From: Geodermatophilus chilensis
GTDB lineage: Bacteria > Actinomycetota > Actinomycetes > Mycobacteriales > Geodermatophilaceae
NCBI RefSeq assembly: GCF_002802985.1
Contig: NZ_NVPT01000001.1
Coordinates: 1-64,000, forward strand
DNA: 64,000 nt
Reading direction: 5' to 3'
Position numbers and translations under genes: made by a program. The notes under the pieces were generated by a model. That model had not been told where the DNA came from. It worked only from the letters and a program-made list of their open reading frames with translations, and did no database searches. Below are positions 1 through 7,636 of the stretch, in pieces. How positions within the stretch are numbered: position 1 is the first letter of the stretch; the number at the start of each line of letters is the position of its first letter.

Positions 1-49
1 CCCCCGCGGTGTCGGCCGACGACCAGCCCGTCGGCCGACACCGCGGGGG
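1..49. terminator. Perfect 20-bp hairpin at window edge
   Basis: Bases 1-20 and 30-49 are exact inverted complements around a 9-nt loop. A stem this long in an intergenic position is most simply the terminator of a gene to the left of the window. There is no T-tract, as is usual in high-GC actinobacteria. Confidence 0.7.
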
Positions 50-206
50 CGGGCTCGGGCGGGCGGCGTGGTCCGGCGCGGCGGGCGGACGGACGCACCG
101 TCCCGCCTCCTGACCTGGTCGCACGATCGCGGGTGGAGCCGTCGCGGGCGACCACGGTCCCCCCTTCGTCTGGGTCACGAACTGGCCTCGGCCCGTGGCG
201 TCGATG

Positions 207-235
207 TGACGATCACCACACGGCCGCTTTACCGT
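207..235 (+). promoter_or_regulatory. Sigma-70-type promoter for the lipase gene
   Basis: A -35 box TGACGA (207-212) and a -10 box TACCGT (230-235) are separated by 17 bp. Transcription would start near 242, giving a leader of about 74 nt to the ATG at 316. Between the hairpin (1-49) and the gene, nothing else is recognisable in 50-206. Confidence 0.5.
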
Positions 236-315
236 CAGGTGAACCGGGCACACCAGGCAGGCCTCCAAACCCGGGGGGGACCAGCCTGGTCAGCGGTTCC
301 GCACCGGGAGGAACG

Positions 316-1212
316 ATGCACCCACTCAGCGACCCGGAGTCCGATCCAGCGTCGCACACCGGCGCGGTGGGGCCGGGAGCGCCACGGCACCCCGTGCGCT
401 CGCTGCTGACCCTCGCGACGCTGACCGGCGGACTGACCGAGCTCGCCCTCGTCGGGGCCCACGCGCTGATCTACCCGCTGGGCACCCGCACCGAGCGGCT
501 GCGCCCCGACCCGCGGTGTCGCCCCGGTGAGCAGCCGCCCGCGGTGCGCGCCCTGTTCGCTGCGGACCCGCTGGCCGCCCGCGTGCCCGTCGTCCTCGTG
601 CACGGCCTGATCGACAACCACTCGGTGTTCGCCGTGATGCGGCGCAGCCTGCGCCGCCGCGGGTTCACCTCCGTCTGCTCCTGGAACTACAGCCCCCTGC
701 TGGCCGACGTCGCGCGGGGTGCCGCGGACCTCGGTGCGCACCTGGAGCGCGTCTGCGAGCAGACCGGGCACGAGCGGGTGCACGTCGTGGGGCACAGCCT
801 GGGCGGCCTGCTCGCCCGCTACCACGTGCAGCGCCAGGGCGGCGACCGGCACGTCGAGTCGCTGGTGACGCTGGGGACGCCGCACCAGGGCTCGGTGCTG
901 GCACACCTGCTGCCCACCCCGCTGGTGCGCCAGCTCCGGCCGGGCTCGGCGGTGCTGCAGGAGCTCGCCGAGCCGGCGCCGGGCATCCGCACGCCGGTGA
1001 CCGCGATCTACAGCGACCTCGACCAGGTCGTCCTCCCCACCAGTGCCGGACGGTGCGACCACCCGGACCTGCAGGCCCGCAACGTGCTGGTCCGCGGGAT
1101 CGGGCACATGTCGCTGCCCTTCCACCGCACCGTCCTCGACGAGGTCGCCGCCACCCTCGCCGGCCGCCGGCGTCCGCAGATCGCGGCCCCGGCGCGGGCC
1201 GCCGTCGCCTGA
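316..1212 (+). CDS. Alpha/beta-hydrolase, triacylglycerol-lipase-like
   Basis: This 298-residue protein has the alpha/beta-hydrolase layout: VLVHGLID at about 94-101 (oxyanion-hole strand), the nucleophile elbow GHSLGG with Ser161, an acidic residue in YSDLD near 232-236, and His264 in GIGHMS. The VTLGTPHQGS stretch is typical of LipA/EstA-type lipases, which hydrolyse acylglycerol esters. A hydrophobic stretch around 29-53 could be a membrane anchor or uncleaved signal. The ATG at 316 follows GGGAGGAACG, a good ribosome-binding site; a longer upstream reading is possible but has no comparable site. It stands alone, and a stop-abutting repeat follows it. Confidence 0.8.
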   Translation: MHPLSDPESDPASHTGAVGPGAPRHPVRSLLTLATLTGGLTELALVGAHALIYPLGTRTERLRPDPRCRPGEQPPAVRALFAADPLAARVPVVLVHGLIDNHSVFAVMRRSLRRRGFTSVCSWNYSPLLADVARGAADLGAHLERVCEQTGHERVHVVGHSLGGLLARYHVQRQGGDRHVESLVTLGTPHQGSVLAHLLPTPLVRQLRPGSAVLQELAEPAPGIRTPVTAIYSDLDQVVLPTSAGRCDHPDLQARNVLVRGIGHMSLPFHRTVLDEVAATLAGRRRPQIAAPARAAVA

Positions 1213-1320
1213 GAAGGACCCTCCTGCCCCTACTGCTCGCAAGCTCGCGGCGGGACCCTGCAGGAGGGCCGCCCCCTGCCCCCGACCCTCGCAGGCTCGG
1301 GCCGGGACCTGCAGGGGCCG
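1213..1320 (+). repeat. Stop-abutting structured repeat, family A, two tandem units
   Basis: The element starts directly after the lipase TGA with GAAGGACC. In unit 1 the outer arms 1219-1227 (CCCTCCTGC) and 1260-1268 (GCAGGAGGG) pair perfectly around a core with GCTCGCAAGCTCG. Unit 2 repeats the core with arms CCCCTGC and GCAGGGG. It probably acts as a terminator or as a REP-like element (inference). Confidence 0.75.
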
Positions 1321-1590
1321 TCACCCCCGTCGCACCCGCCACACCGGTCGCGTGTGGCGGGTGGTCGTGCGTCGGGACACAGCCACTCCCGTCCCACGGG
1401 TCCCACCCGGCGCAGGCGTGTCGACACTCCCGTGTCGGTGACCCGTCGCGGAGCTGACTGATCGTTACGGTCCGATCACGGTGCCGGTACCCACCGGCGG
1501 ACGTCCGCGGACGTCCCCGCCGCCGTCGCTCCCCCGACGGGTCGCCCCCGTGGCACCCGTGCGGGGAGGCGCTCCCGAAGAAGGTGCCCC
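1321..1590. other. Intergenic stretch before the M23 peptidase gene
   Basis: A TACGGT -10-like hexamer lies at 1466-1471 without a convincing -35 box, which would give a leader of about 110 nt. The stretch between it and 1590 is GC-rich with several short inverted repeats. I looked for a c-di-AMP (ydaO-type) riboswitch, which often precedes cell-wall hydrolase genes in actinobacteria, and could not match its conserved blocks. Confidence 0.35.
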
Positions 1591-2403
1591 GTGATCCGCT
1601 CGACCGGCCCCGCGCTGCTGGAGCGACCGCGCACCGACGACGGGGCCGCCACCGGCGCCATCCCGGCCGTCCCCGCCGCCGTCGAGCCCGCCGAGGCGCC
1701 GGTCGTGGCGACCCTCGACGCCGAGGAGACCGTTGCCGGCCGGGGTCGCCGCCTGCCCCGCCCGCCCGGTCGGCGCGGGCCGGTGTGGCTGGCCGCACTC
1801 GTCGCCGGCGCCGTCGTCGCCGCCCTGCCGAGCACCCTCGGCAGCGACACGACCGGGCTCCCCGTCAGCGCCGCCGACTACGGCCTGGGCGTCGCCTCCG
1901 ACGTCGGCTTCAGCGGCGACCTGGAGGACGCCGGCGTGCGCCGCGGCATCACCGAGGCCGAGGCCCAGGCCCGGCTCGGCGAGCTCGCCGCCTCCCGCGC
2001 CGCCCGCGAGCCGAAGACCGTGCTGCCCACGCAGGGCCGGCTCACCACCTGCTTCTGCATGCGCTGGGGCACCATGCACTACGGCCTCGACCTGGCCGGG
2101 CCGCTCGGCACGCCGATCTACTCCGCCACCGACGGCGTCGTCATCCGCGCCGGCCGCGCTTCCGGTTACGGCAACGCCGTCTACATCCAGGACCCCGACG
2201 GCAACGTTCACGTCTACGGCCACATGCGCTACTACGACGTCGAGGCCGGCGACATCGTGCACGCGGGCGACCAGATCGCCAAGATCGGCAACGAGGGCCA
2301 GTCCACCGGCCCGCACCTGCACTACCAGATCCACCGCGGCGGCATGACCGGCCGCCCGATCGACCCGCAGGAGTGGCTCGCCGAGCACGGCGTGGTCATC
2401 TGA
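1591..2403 (+). CDS. M23 family (LytM-type) metallopeptidase
   Basis: The 270-residue protein has a disordered Pro/Ala N-terminus, one membrane segment or signal anchor at about 65-83, a short helical linker (about 120-140), and a C-terminal M23 domain (about 148-265). Zinc ligands are visible as H163-x3-D167 (HYGLD) and H242-x-H244 (HLH), with a catalytic-type His in GHM near 211. The family cleaves peptidoglycan cross-bridges, or activates amidases when degenerate; here the zinc site is intact. GTG at 1591 follows AGAAGG. The gene lies tail-to-tail with pcrA, the neighbourhood also seen in Mycobacterium (Rv0950c-Rv0949). Confidence 0.88.
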   Translation: MIRSTGPALLERPRTDDGAATGAIPAVPAAVEPAEAPVVATLDAEETVAGRGRRLPRPPGRRGPVWLAALVAGAVVAALPSTLGSDTTGLPVSAADYGLGVASDVGFSGDLEDAGVRRGITEAEAQARLGELAASRAAREPKTVLPTQGRLTTCFCMRWGTMHYGLDLAGPLGTPIYSATDGVVIRAGRASGYGNAVYIQDPDGNVHVYGHMRYYDVEAGDIVHAGDQIAKIGNEGQSTGPHLHYQIHRGGMTGRPIDPQEWLAEHGVVI

Positions 2404-2406
2404 CCT

Positions 2407-2442
2407 GTCGGCCTCCGGCCGACGACCGCAGCCAGGTGCCGT
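2407..2442 (+). repeat. Small hairpin repeat, family B
   Basis: Three bases after the M23 stop codon lies a stem GTCGGCC/GGCCGAC (2407-2413, 2417-2423) with loop TCC. A tail then reads ACCGCAGCCAGGTGCCGT, shared with the copies at 37797 and 43991. The stems differ between copies but always pair. Confidence 0.6.
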
Positions 2443-2471
2443 GCCCCTGCTGCGTTGAGCCCTACCTGCCG

Positions 2472-2615
2472 CTCGTCGGGGGAGCCCTCCGGGCCCCCAC
2501 TCCTCACAGCACCTCGCAGGGCGGCTCCCCTCAGGCGTCGCGAGACTCGAGTGCCATCTGCCCGTGCCGCGGCTCCCTGACCCTCGTCGGGGAACCCTCC
2601 GGGCTCCCGCTCCTC
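2472..2615. repeat. Pair of direct repeats, family C, between convergent genes
   Basis: Two nearly identical segments of about 34 bp, 2472-2505 and 2583-2615, each read CTCGTCGGGG, then CCCTCCGGGC, then CTCCTC. Each can fold on the loop TCC between GGG/CCC arms. They fill the space between the ends of the M23 and pcrA genes and may serve as terminators. Confidence 0.55.
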
Positions 2616-2619
2616 GAGC

Positions 2620-4917
2620 CTAGAGCTTGACGAGCGGGGCGTAGCGGAGGACCAGGCGCTTGGTGCCGCCGGAGCCGAAGTCGACCGTGGCCTGCGCCTT
2701 GTCACCCGCGCCGTTGACCTCCACGACGGTGCCCAGCCCGAAGGCGTCGTGGCTGACCCGGTCGCCGACGTCGACGGAGATGACCGCCCGGTTGCCCGCG
2801 CCGCCGCGCAGCCCGCCGGTGGACAGCCCGGTGGCCGCCACCCGCTGCTGCGCCGACCGGTAGCCGGTGCTCGGTGCCGGCGTCGGTTCCTTGCCCGCCC
2901 ACTTCACGGTGTCCGGCGGCAGCTCGTCGAGGAAGCGGGACGGCGGGTTGTAGGCCGGCTGCCCCCAGCTGGTGCGCACCGTCGCCCGCGAGATGAACAG
3001 CCGCTGCTGCGCCCGCGTGATGCCGACGTAGGCCAGCCGGCGCTCCTCCTCCAGCTCACGCGGGTCGCCCAGGGCGCGCAGGTGCGGGAAGACGCCGTCC
3101 TCCATGCCGGTCAGGAAGACGACCGGGAACTCCAGGCCCTTGGCCGTGTGCAGGGTCATCATCGTGACGACGCCGGCCTCGTCCCCGGCGACGGGGATCT
3201 GGTCGGCGTCGGCGACCAGCGAGACCTGCTCGAGGAAGTCGGTGACCGAGCCGCCGGGGTTGGCCGCCTCGAACTCCGCAGCCACGGAGATGAGCTCGTT
3301 GAGGTTGTCGACGCGGCCCTCGTCCTGGGGGTCGGTGCTGGCCTGCAGCTCGGCGAGGTAGCCGGTGCGGTCGAGGATGCTCTCCAGCAGCGCGGCCGGA
3401 CCGGAGCCGGTCTCGGCCAGCTGCTCGAACTCCTCCAGCAGCGTCACGAACTCCTGGATCGCCTTGAGCGACCGCGGCGCCAGGGTGTGCACCTCGGAGC
3501 ACCGGCGCAGCGCCGACCCGAACGCGATTCGCTCCCGGTCGGCGAAGGACTCGATGCAGGACTCGGCCTTGTCGCCGATCCCCCGCTTGGGCACGTTGAT
3601 GATCCGACGCAGGCTGACGACGTCGGCCGGGTTGGCGACCAGCTTGAGGTAGGCCAGCGCGTCGCGGACCTCCTTGCGCTCGTAGAAGCGCACCCCGCCG
3701 ACGACCTTGTAGGGCATGCCGACCCGGATGAACACCTCCTCGAACACCCGGGAGGCGTTGTTGGTCCGGTAGAAGACGGCGATGTCCTTGGGCTTCGCCA
3801 CGCCGTCGTCGACCAGCGCGTCGATCTGCTCGGCGACCCAGGCGGCCTCGTCGTGCTCGTTCTCGGCGACGTAGCCCTCGATCAGCTCGCCGTCGCCGGC
3901 ATCGGTCCACAGGTTCTTGGGACGGCGGCCGGTGTTCTTCGAGATGACCTGGTTGGCCGCCTTGAGGATGCGCTGCGTGGAGCGGTAGTTCTGCTCCAGC
4001 AGGATCGTCGTGGCCTGCGGGTAGTCGCGCTCGAACTCGTCGATGTTGCGGATCGTCGCGCCGCGGAAGGCGTAGATCGACTGGTCGGCGTCACCGACCA
4101 CGCACAGCTCGGCCGGCGGCACCGGCCCCTCTCCCGTGCCGACCAGCTCGCGGACCAGCACGTACTGCGCGTGGTTGGTGTCCTGGTACTCGTCGACCAG
4201 CACGTGCCGGAAGCGGCGGCGGTAGTGCTCGGCGACGTCCGGGAACGCCTGCAGCAGGTGCACCGTCGTCATGATCAGGTCGTCGAAGTCCATGGCGTGC
4301 GCCTCGCGCAGCCGCCGCTGGTAGAGCCGGTACGCCTCCGCGAGCACCTTCTCCGGCGCCGTCCCGGGGACGTAGCTCTCCTCGTCGATGAGCTCGTTCT
4401 TCAGGTTCGACACCTGGGCGGCCAGGCTGCGGCCGGGGTAGCGCTTGGCGTCGAGGTCCAGGTCGCGGGCGACCATCGTCATCAGCCGGACCGAGTCGCC
4501 CTGGTCGTAGATCGTGAACGACGACTTCAGGCCCAGCTTGGCGGCCTCGGCGCGCAGGATGCGCACGCACATCGAGTGGAACGTCGACACCCACATCGCC
4601 CGGGCGCGCGGGCCGACGAGCGCGGCGACGCGCTCCTTCATCTCCCCGGCGGCCTTGTTGGTGAAGGTGATCGCGAGGACCTCGCCGGGCTGCACGCCGC
4701 GGGCGCCCAGCAGGTAGGCGACCCGGTGGGTGAGCACCCGGGTCTTGCCCGAGCCGGCGCCGGCGACGATGAGCAGCGGGCTGCCCTCGTGGACGACGGC
4801 CTGCCGCTGCGGGCCGTTGAGCCCGGCGAGCATGCGGTCCAGCTCCCGGCCCACCGAGCCGGACGCGGAACGCTGGAGGGACGCGGTGCCGGGGAGGGCC
4901 TGCTGGACGCTGCTCAT
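2620..4917 (-). CDS. pcrA: ATP-dependent DNA helicase PcrA (UvrD1-type)
   Basis: At 765 residues this is a full-length superfamily 1A 3'-5' helicase acting in nucleotide excision repair and clearance of replication forks. Visible motifs in order: Q-motif (NGPQRQAV, about 34-41), Walker A GAGSGKT (about 53-59), TFTNKAAGEM, motif II DEYQDTN, motif III GDADQSIYAFRGA, motif IV QNYRST, TMHTAKGLEF-type motif V (TLHTAKGLEF) and VGITRAQ (motif VI). A C-terminal Tudor-like segment (VGDRVSHDAFGLGTVVEV) fits RNA-polymerase binding seen in PcrA. The ATG at 4917 was preferred to a longer frame; TACAGT, a possible -10, lies just before it, so the mRNA may be almost leaderless. Confidence 0.95.
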   Translation of the reverse strand: MSSVQQALPGTASLQRSASGSVGRELDRMLAGLNGPQRQAVVHEGSPLLIVAGAGSGKTRVLTHRVAYLLGARGVQPGEVLAITFTNKAAGEMKERVAALVGPRARAMWVSTFHSMCVRILRAEAAKLGLKSSFTIYDQGDSVRLMTMVARDLDLDAKRYPGRSLAAQVSNLKNELIDEESYVPGTAPEKVLAEAYRLYQRRLREAHAMDFDDLIMTTVHLLQAFPDVAEHYRRRFRHVLVDEYQDTNHAQYVLVRELVGTGEGPVPPAELCVVGDADQSIYAFRGATIRNIDEFERDYPQATTILLEQNYRSTQRILKAANQVISKNTGRRPKNLWTDAGDGELIEGYVAENEHDEAAWVAEQIDALVDDGVAKPKDIAVFYRTNNASRVFEEVFIRVGMPYKVVGGVRFYERKEVRDALAYLKLVANPADVVSLRRIINVPKRGIGDKAESCIESFADRERIAFGSALRRCSEVHTLAPRSLKAIQEFVTLLEEFEQLAETGSGPAALLESILDRTGYLAELQASTDPQDEGRVDNLNELISVAAEFEAANPGGSVTDFLEQVSLVADADQIPVAGDEAGVVTMMTLHTAKGLEFPVVFLTGMEDGVFPHLRALGDPRELEEERRLAYVGITRAQQRLFISRATVRTSWGQPAYNPPSRFLDELPPDTVKWAGKEPTPAPSTGYRSAQQRVAATGLSTGGLRGGAGNRAVISVDVGDRVSHDAFGLGTVVEVNGAGDKAQATVDFGSGGTKRLVLRYAPLVKL

Positions 4918-5024
4918 GACCACACCACTGTAGTTCGGTCGGGGAACACGGCCCGCCGCCGCGGACCGTCGTCCCCAGGGGTCGTGCTGGCCACCGCCGT
5001 CGACCCTGTGGCACACTCGCCGGC

Positions 5025-5090
5025 GTGTTGCTCGCCACCGTCAGCTTTTACTACGGCCACCGGGATCCGGTGTCCGTCACCGCTGGCTGA
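5025..5090 (+). CDS. Aromatic leader peptide (Phe-Tyr-Tyr) of a chorismate mutase attenuator
   Basis: A 21-codon reading frame begins GTG-TTG-CTC and encodes MLLATVSFYYGHRD followed by seven more residues and TGA. Consecutive Phe-Tyr-Tyr codons (5046-5054) are what a ribosome-stalling leader for phenylalanine/tyrosine supply needs. It lies between pcrA and the chorismate mutase gene and is followed 17 nt after its stop by a terminator hairpin. A -10-like CACACT (5012-5017) sits 7 nt before the GTG, so the leader may be translated from a leaderless transcript. Competing stems are visible: 5058-5063 with 5067-5072 (CACCGG/CCGGTG) and 5068-5072 with 5078-5082. The control logic is inferred, not shown. 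Confidence 0.65.
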   Translation: MLLATVSFYYGHRDPVSVTAG

Positions 5091-5107
5091 GCAACCGCCA
5101 CAACAGA

Positions 5108-5139
5108 CGCCCCGGGCCCGAGGAGCCCGGGGCGTTTCT
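5108..5139 (+). terminator. Attenuator terminator before chorismate mutase
   Basis: Arms 5108-5117 (CGCCCCGGGC) and 5125-5134 (GCCCGGGGCG) are perfect complements with a 7-nt loop, followed by TTTCTC. It sits upstream of the chorismate mutase start and downstream of the FYY leader, the position of an amino-acid attenuator. Confidence 0.7.
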
Positions 5140-5183
5140 CGTTCCCGGGGTCCGACGGCCACCGCCCCGCCCCGGAGGACACG

Positions 5184-5456
5184 ATGACCGCGACTCTCCC
5201 CACCACGCCCGCCGCCGACGAGCGCATCGCCGAGCTGCGCGGGCAGATCGACGCCTGCGACGCCGAGATCATCGCGCTCGTGCAGCGCCGGCTGGCCGTG
5301 TCGCACGAGATCGGCGAGCTGCGCCGCGCCGCCGGCGGCACCCGACTCTCGCTGGCCCGCGAGCAGCAGGTGCTCGCCCGGTTCCAGTCCGCGCTCGGTC
5401 CGGACGGCGCCGCGCTCGGCATGATGCTGCTGCGCCAGGGCCGCGGCCGCCTCTGA
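5184..5456 (+). CDS. aroQ: Chorismate mutase, AroQ-delta type
   Basis: This 90-residue all-helical enzyme converts chorismate to prephenate, the branch point to Phe and Tyr. It matches the small intracellular actinobacterial class typified by M. tuberculosis Rv0948c: LRGQIDACDAEI, VQRRLAVSHEIGELR, GGTRLSLAREQQVL and the C-terminal GPDGAALGMMLLRQGRGRL. The active-site Arg residues (in LRG, QRR, ELR) and the Arg-Glu pair in AREQ are kept. In that class activity is low until it binds DAHP synthase, where the C-terminal tail matters. ATG follows CCGGAGGACACG. The FYY leader and hairpin upstream suggest repression by aromatic amino-acid sufficiency. Confidence 0.9.
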   Translation: MTATLPTTPAADERIAELRGQIDACDAEIIALVQRRLAVSHEIGELRRAAGGTRLSLAREQQVLARFQSALGPDGAALGMMLLRQGRGRL

Positions 5457-5464
5457 GAGAGGTA

Positions 5465-5556
5465 GAAGGACCCCGTCCTCCTCACCGCTCGCAGGCTCGC
5501 AGCGAGCCTCTGGACGGGGCCGACGGGACCTTGCAGAGAGGACGGGGGCCTTCCAC
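5465..5556. repeat. Family A repeats facing each other between convergent genes
   Basis: Nine bases after the chorismate mutase stop comes GAAGGACC, then arms 5471-5478 (CCCCGTCC) and 5512-5519 (GGACGGGG) around a CTCGCAGGCTCG core. A second, inverted end (5541-5553) reads GGAAGGCCCCCGTCC from the other strand and abuts the stop codon of the convergent NTF2-like gene. Confidence 0.7.
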
Positions 5557-5558
5557 GG

Positions 5559-5966
5559 TCAGTCGCCGCGCTGGTCGGCCGGGGGGAAGTCCGCGTGGCG
5601 GTGCACCAGCCACCAGTCGTCCTCGATCCGCTTGTAGACGTGCGTGACCCGGATCGTCATGGGCCGGGCCTCGCCGCCGTCCACGCGCACCGTGCCGTGC
5701 TCGGAGCCGACCGTGTAGGCGAGGTCGCCGCTGATCTCGACCACCTCGTAACGCGGCACGAGCCCACCGTCGCTGAACCGGCTACCGACCCACTCGAAGG
5801 TCCGTGCGACGGCGTGGTGCCCCTTCTCGATCGGACCCCAGGCGTCGAACAGGGTCACGTCGGCGGAGTCGGCCCAGCAGGCCGTGTAGGGGCCGGGGTT
5901 CCCGGCCGCCATCGCCGCCAGCCCGGCGGCGACGCGCTCCAGAGCTCGGGACAGTGCGGCGTCCAT
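5559..5966 (-). CDS. SnoaL/NTF2-like (DUF4440-type) protein
   Basis: The 135-residue product has the curved-sheet NTF2-like pattern: an N-terminal helix, YTACWADSADVTLFDAWGPIEKGHHAVARTF split over the first half, and the alternating strands RMT-like MTIRVTHVYKRIEDDWWLVHRHADF at the end. Such domains bind small ligands or act as cyclases or isomerases; no specific substrate can be read. ATG at 5966 has GGGGAGAGG upstream, better than the start 66 bases farther out. It is divergent from the ECF41 module, whose sigma factor carries a related C-terminal domain, but no ECF41-type promoter is visible for it. Confidence 0.7.
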   Translation of the reverse strand: MDAALSRALERVAAGLAAMAAGNPGPYTACWADSADVTLFDAWGPIEKGHHAVARTFEWVGSRFSDGGLVPRYEVVEISGDLAYTVGSEHGTVRVDGGEARPMTIRVTHVYKRIEDDWWLVHRHADFPPADQRGD

Positions 5967-6084
5967 GCCCCTCTCCCCCCACTCGGGTGTGCCGCCGAGC
6001 GCGCCCATCGCGGCACCGAGCGGGGCCAGCATGCGACCGGAGGCCCGGCCGCGGAAGGTGCCACCGACCCGGTCCCGGCCCGCA

Positions 6085-6111
6085 TGTCACACCCGGGCGC
6101 GCCGTCCCGTC
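6085..6111 (+). promoter_or_regulatory. ECF41-type promoter
   Basis: TGTCACA (6085-6091), exactly 16 bp, then CGTC (6108-6111). This is the promoter signature reported for group ECF41 sigma factors (TGTCACA-N16-CGTC). It lies 36 bp before the CMD-family gene, which overlaps the ECF41 sigma factor gene, so it should autoregulate the pair. Confidence 0.75.
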
Positions 6112-6146
6112 TCCATGTGCAGCACCCCACGGAGAGGACGACGACC

Positions 6147-6719
6147 ATGGCCCGCATCCCGCTCGACCCGCCCCGCACCCGCCTCTACCGCCTCTACCGC
6201 CTCTACCGCCTCACCGAGTGGTACGCCCACCGGACCTACGGCGTCGTGCCCGACCCGCTCGCCGCCATGGCGCACCACCCGCGGGTCCTGCTCATCGACG
6301 TCCGCTTCGAGGCCTCGCTCGCCCGGTGGGACCGGCTGGACCGGACGCTGAAGTCCCTCGCCGTCATGGCCTCCGCGGTCTCGATCGGCTGCTCCTGGTG
6401 CGTCGACTTCGGGTACTGGATCAGCAGCCAGGAGGGGGTGGACCCCGAGAAGCTGCGTGCCGTGCCGCGCTGGCGGGACAGCGACGTCTTCAGCGACCTG
6501 GAGCGGCGGGTGATGGCCTACGCCGAGGCGGTGACGGCGACGCCGGTCGCCGTCACCGACGAGATGGTGGCCGGCCTGCGGCGCGAGCTGGACGACGCAC
6601 AACTGGTCGAGCTCACCATGATGGTGGCCGTGGAGAACGTCCGGTCGCGGTTCAACAGCGCGCTCGGGCTGACCAGCCAGGGCTTCCGGGACCGCTGCGA
6701 GCTCCCGGCCCCGGCATGA
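6147..6719 (+). CDS. Carboxymuconolactone decarboxylase (CMD) family protein
   Basis: The 190-residue protein belongs to the AhpD/CMD fold: the helix SLAVMASAVSIGCSWCVDFG carries a redox-type C82-x2-C85 pair, as in AhpD-like peroxidase partners. Such genes are the standard partner of ECF41 sigma factors and are their usual target. ATG at 6147 follows GGAGAGG. Near the N-terminus a 9-bp unit (CGCCTCTAC) occurs three times in tandem from about 6180, giving RLYRLYRLYRL, an unusual repeat that could be length-variable. The stop overlaps the sigma factor start (ATGA). Its actual reaction is unknown. Confidence 0.85.
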   Translation: MARIPLDPPRTRLYRLYRLYRLTEWYAHRTYGVVPDPLAAMAHHPRVLLIDVRFEASLARWDRLDRTLKSLAVMASAVSIGCSWCVDFGYWISSQEGVDPEKLRAVPRWRDSDVFSDLERRVMAYAEAVTATPVAVTDEMVAGLRRELDDAQLVELTMMVAVENVRSRFNSALGLTSQGFRDRCELPAPA

Positions 6720-7626
6720 CCGACGTCCTGACCCCCTTCGACCGGCACCGGCGGCTGCTGTTCACGGTCGCCTACCAGCTGCTGGGCAGCGTCGCCGACG
6801 CCGAGGACGTGGTCCAGGACGCGTGGCTGCGGTGGTCGGCGACCGACCGGTCCGACGTCGCCGACCCGCGGGCCTACCTCGTGCGGATCACCTCCCGGCT
6901 GGCCCTGGACCGGCTCGACTCGGCCCGCAGCAGGCGGGAGAGCTACGTCGGTCCGTGGCTGCCGGAGCCGCTGCTCACCGGTCGGGACTCCGTCGCGGGT
7001 GCCCCTCCGCCACCGGACCCGGACGACGTGGCGGTGCTGGGAGAGCAGGTCTCGCTCGCCTCCTGGTGGTCCTCGAGACGCTGACCCCGACCGAGCGCGC
7101 CGTCTTCGTCCGGGAGGTGTTCGGGCTGCCGGCGGCGGAGGTGGCCGCGATCCTGGGCCGCGGCGAGGCCGCCGTCCGGCAGACCGCGCACCGGGCGCGC
7201 GAGCACGTGCGGGCCCGGCAGCCGCGCTTCGACGCCGACCGGTCGGCCCAGCGGGTCGTCACCGAGCGCTTCCTCGCCGCCTGCGCCGGCGGAGACGTCG
7301 AGGCCCTGCTCGCCGCACTCGCGCCGGACGTCGTCCTGGTGACCGACGGCGGGGGCAGGGCCAAGGCGGCGCTGCGGCCGATCGTGGGTGCGGGGAAGGT
7401 GACCCGGTTCCTGCTGGCGACCGCCGCCCAGGGGCTGTCCATCCCCGGCCTGCACGTCGAGGTCACCGACGTGAACGGTGCTCCCGGTGTCGTCGCGTGG
7501 GTGGGGGGTGCACCGTTCATGACGATGTCGCTGGTCCTGGTCGACGGACTGGTCGAGCAGGTGTTGATCGTGCGCAACCCGGAGAAGCTCACCGGCCTGC
7601 CGACGACGGCGACGGAGTCGACCTAG
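6716..7626 (+). pseudogene. ECF41-family sigma factor (SigJ-like), frameshifted
   Basis: Two frames together encode a complete ECF41 sigma factor of about 303 residues. The first part has the sigma-2 region (VAYQLLGSVADAEDVVQDAWLRW) and ends early at SLASWWSSRR. The second has sigma-4 (LETLTPTERAVF, AAILGRGEAAVRQTAHRARE) and the fused SnoaL-like regulatory domain with the DGGG motif. Restoring one C near 7059 (GCCTCCTGG to GCCCTCCTGG) joins them as VSLALLVVLETL. It could be a real null mutation, a phase-variable tract or a sequencing error. The rest is well conserved, so any loss is recent. ATG overlaps the CMD stop. Confidence 0.8.
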
Positions 7627-7636
7627 GCTCGCCCGG

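Noticed and set aside
235-1242. Long open frames antisense to the lipase and to most other genes
   Set aside because: In very high-GC DNA the opposite strand stays open by codon bias. These frames have low-complexity Arg/Ala/Gly products and no domains, while the annotated strand has clear family motifs.
1321-1590. c-di-AMP (ydaO-type) riboswitch before the M23 peptidase gene
   Set aside because: Expected from the gene type, but the conserved sequence blocks could not be found by eye. A covariance search would settle it.
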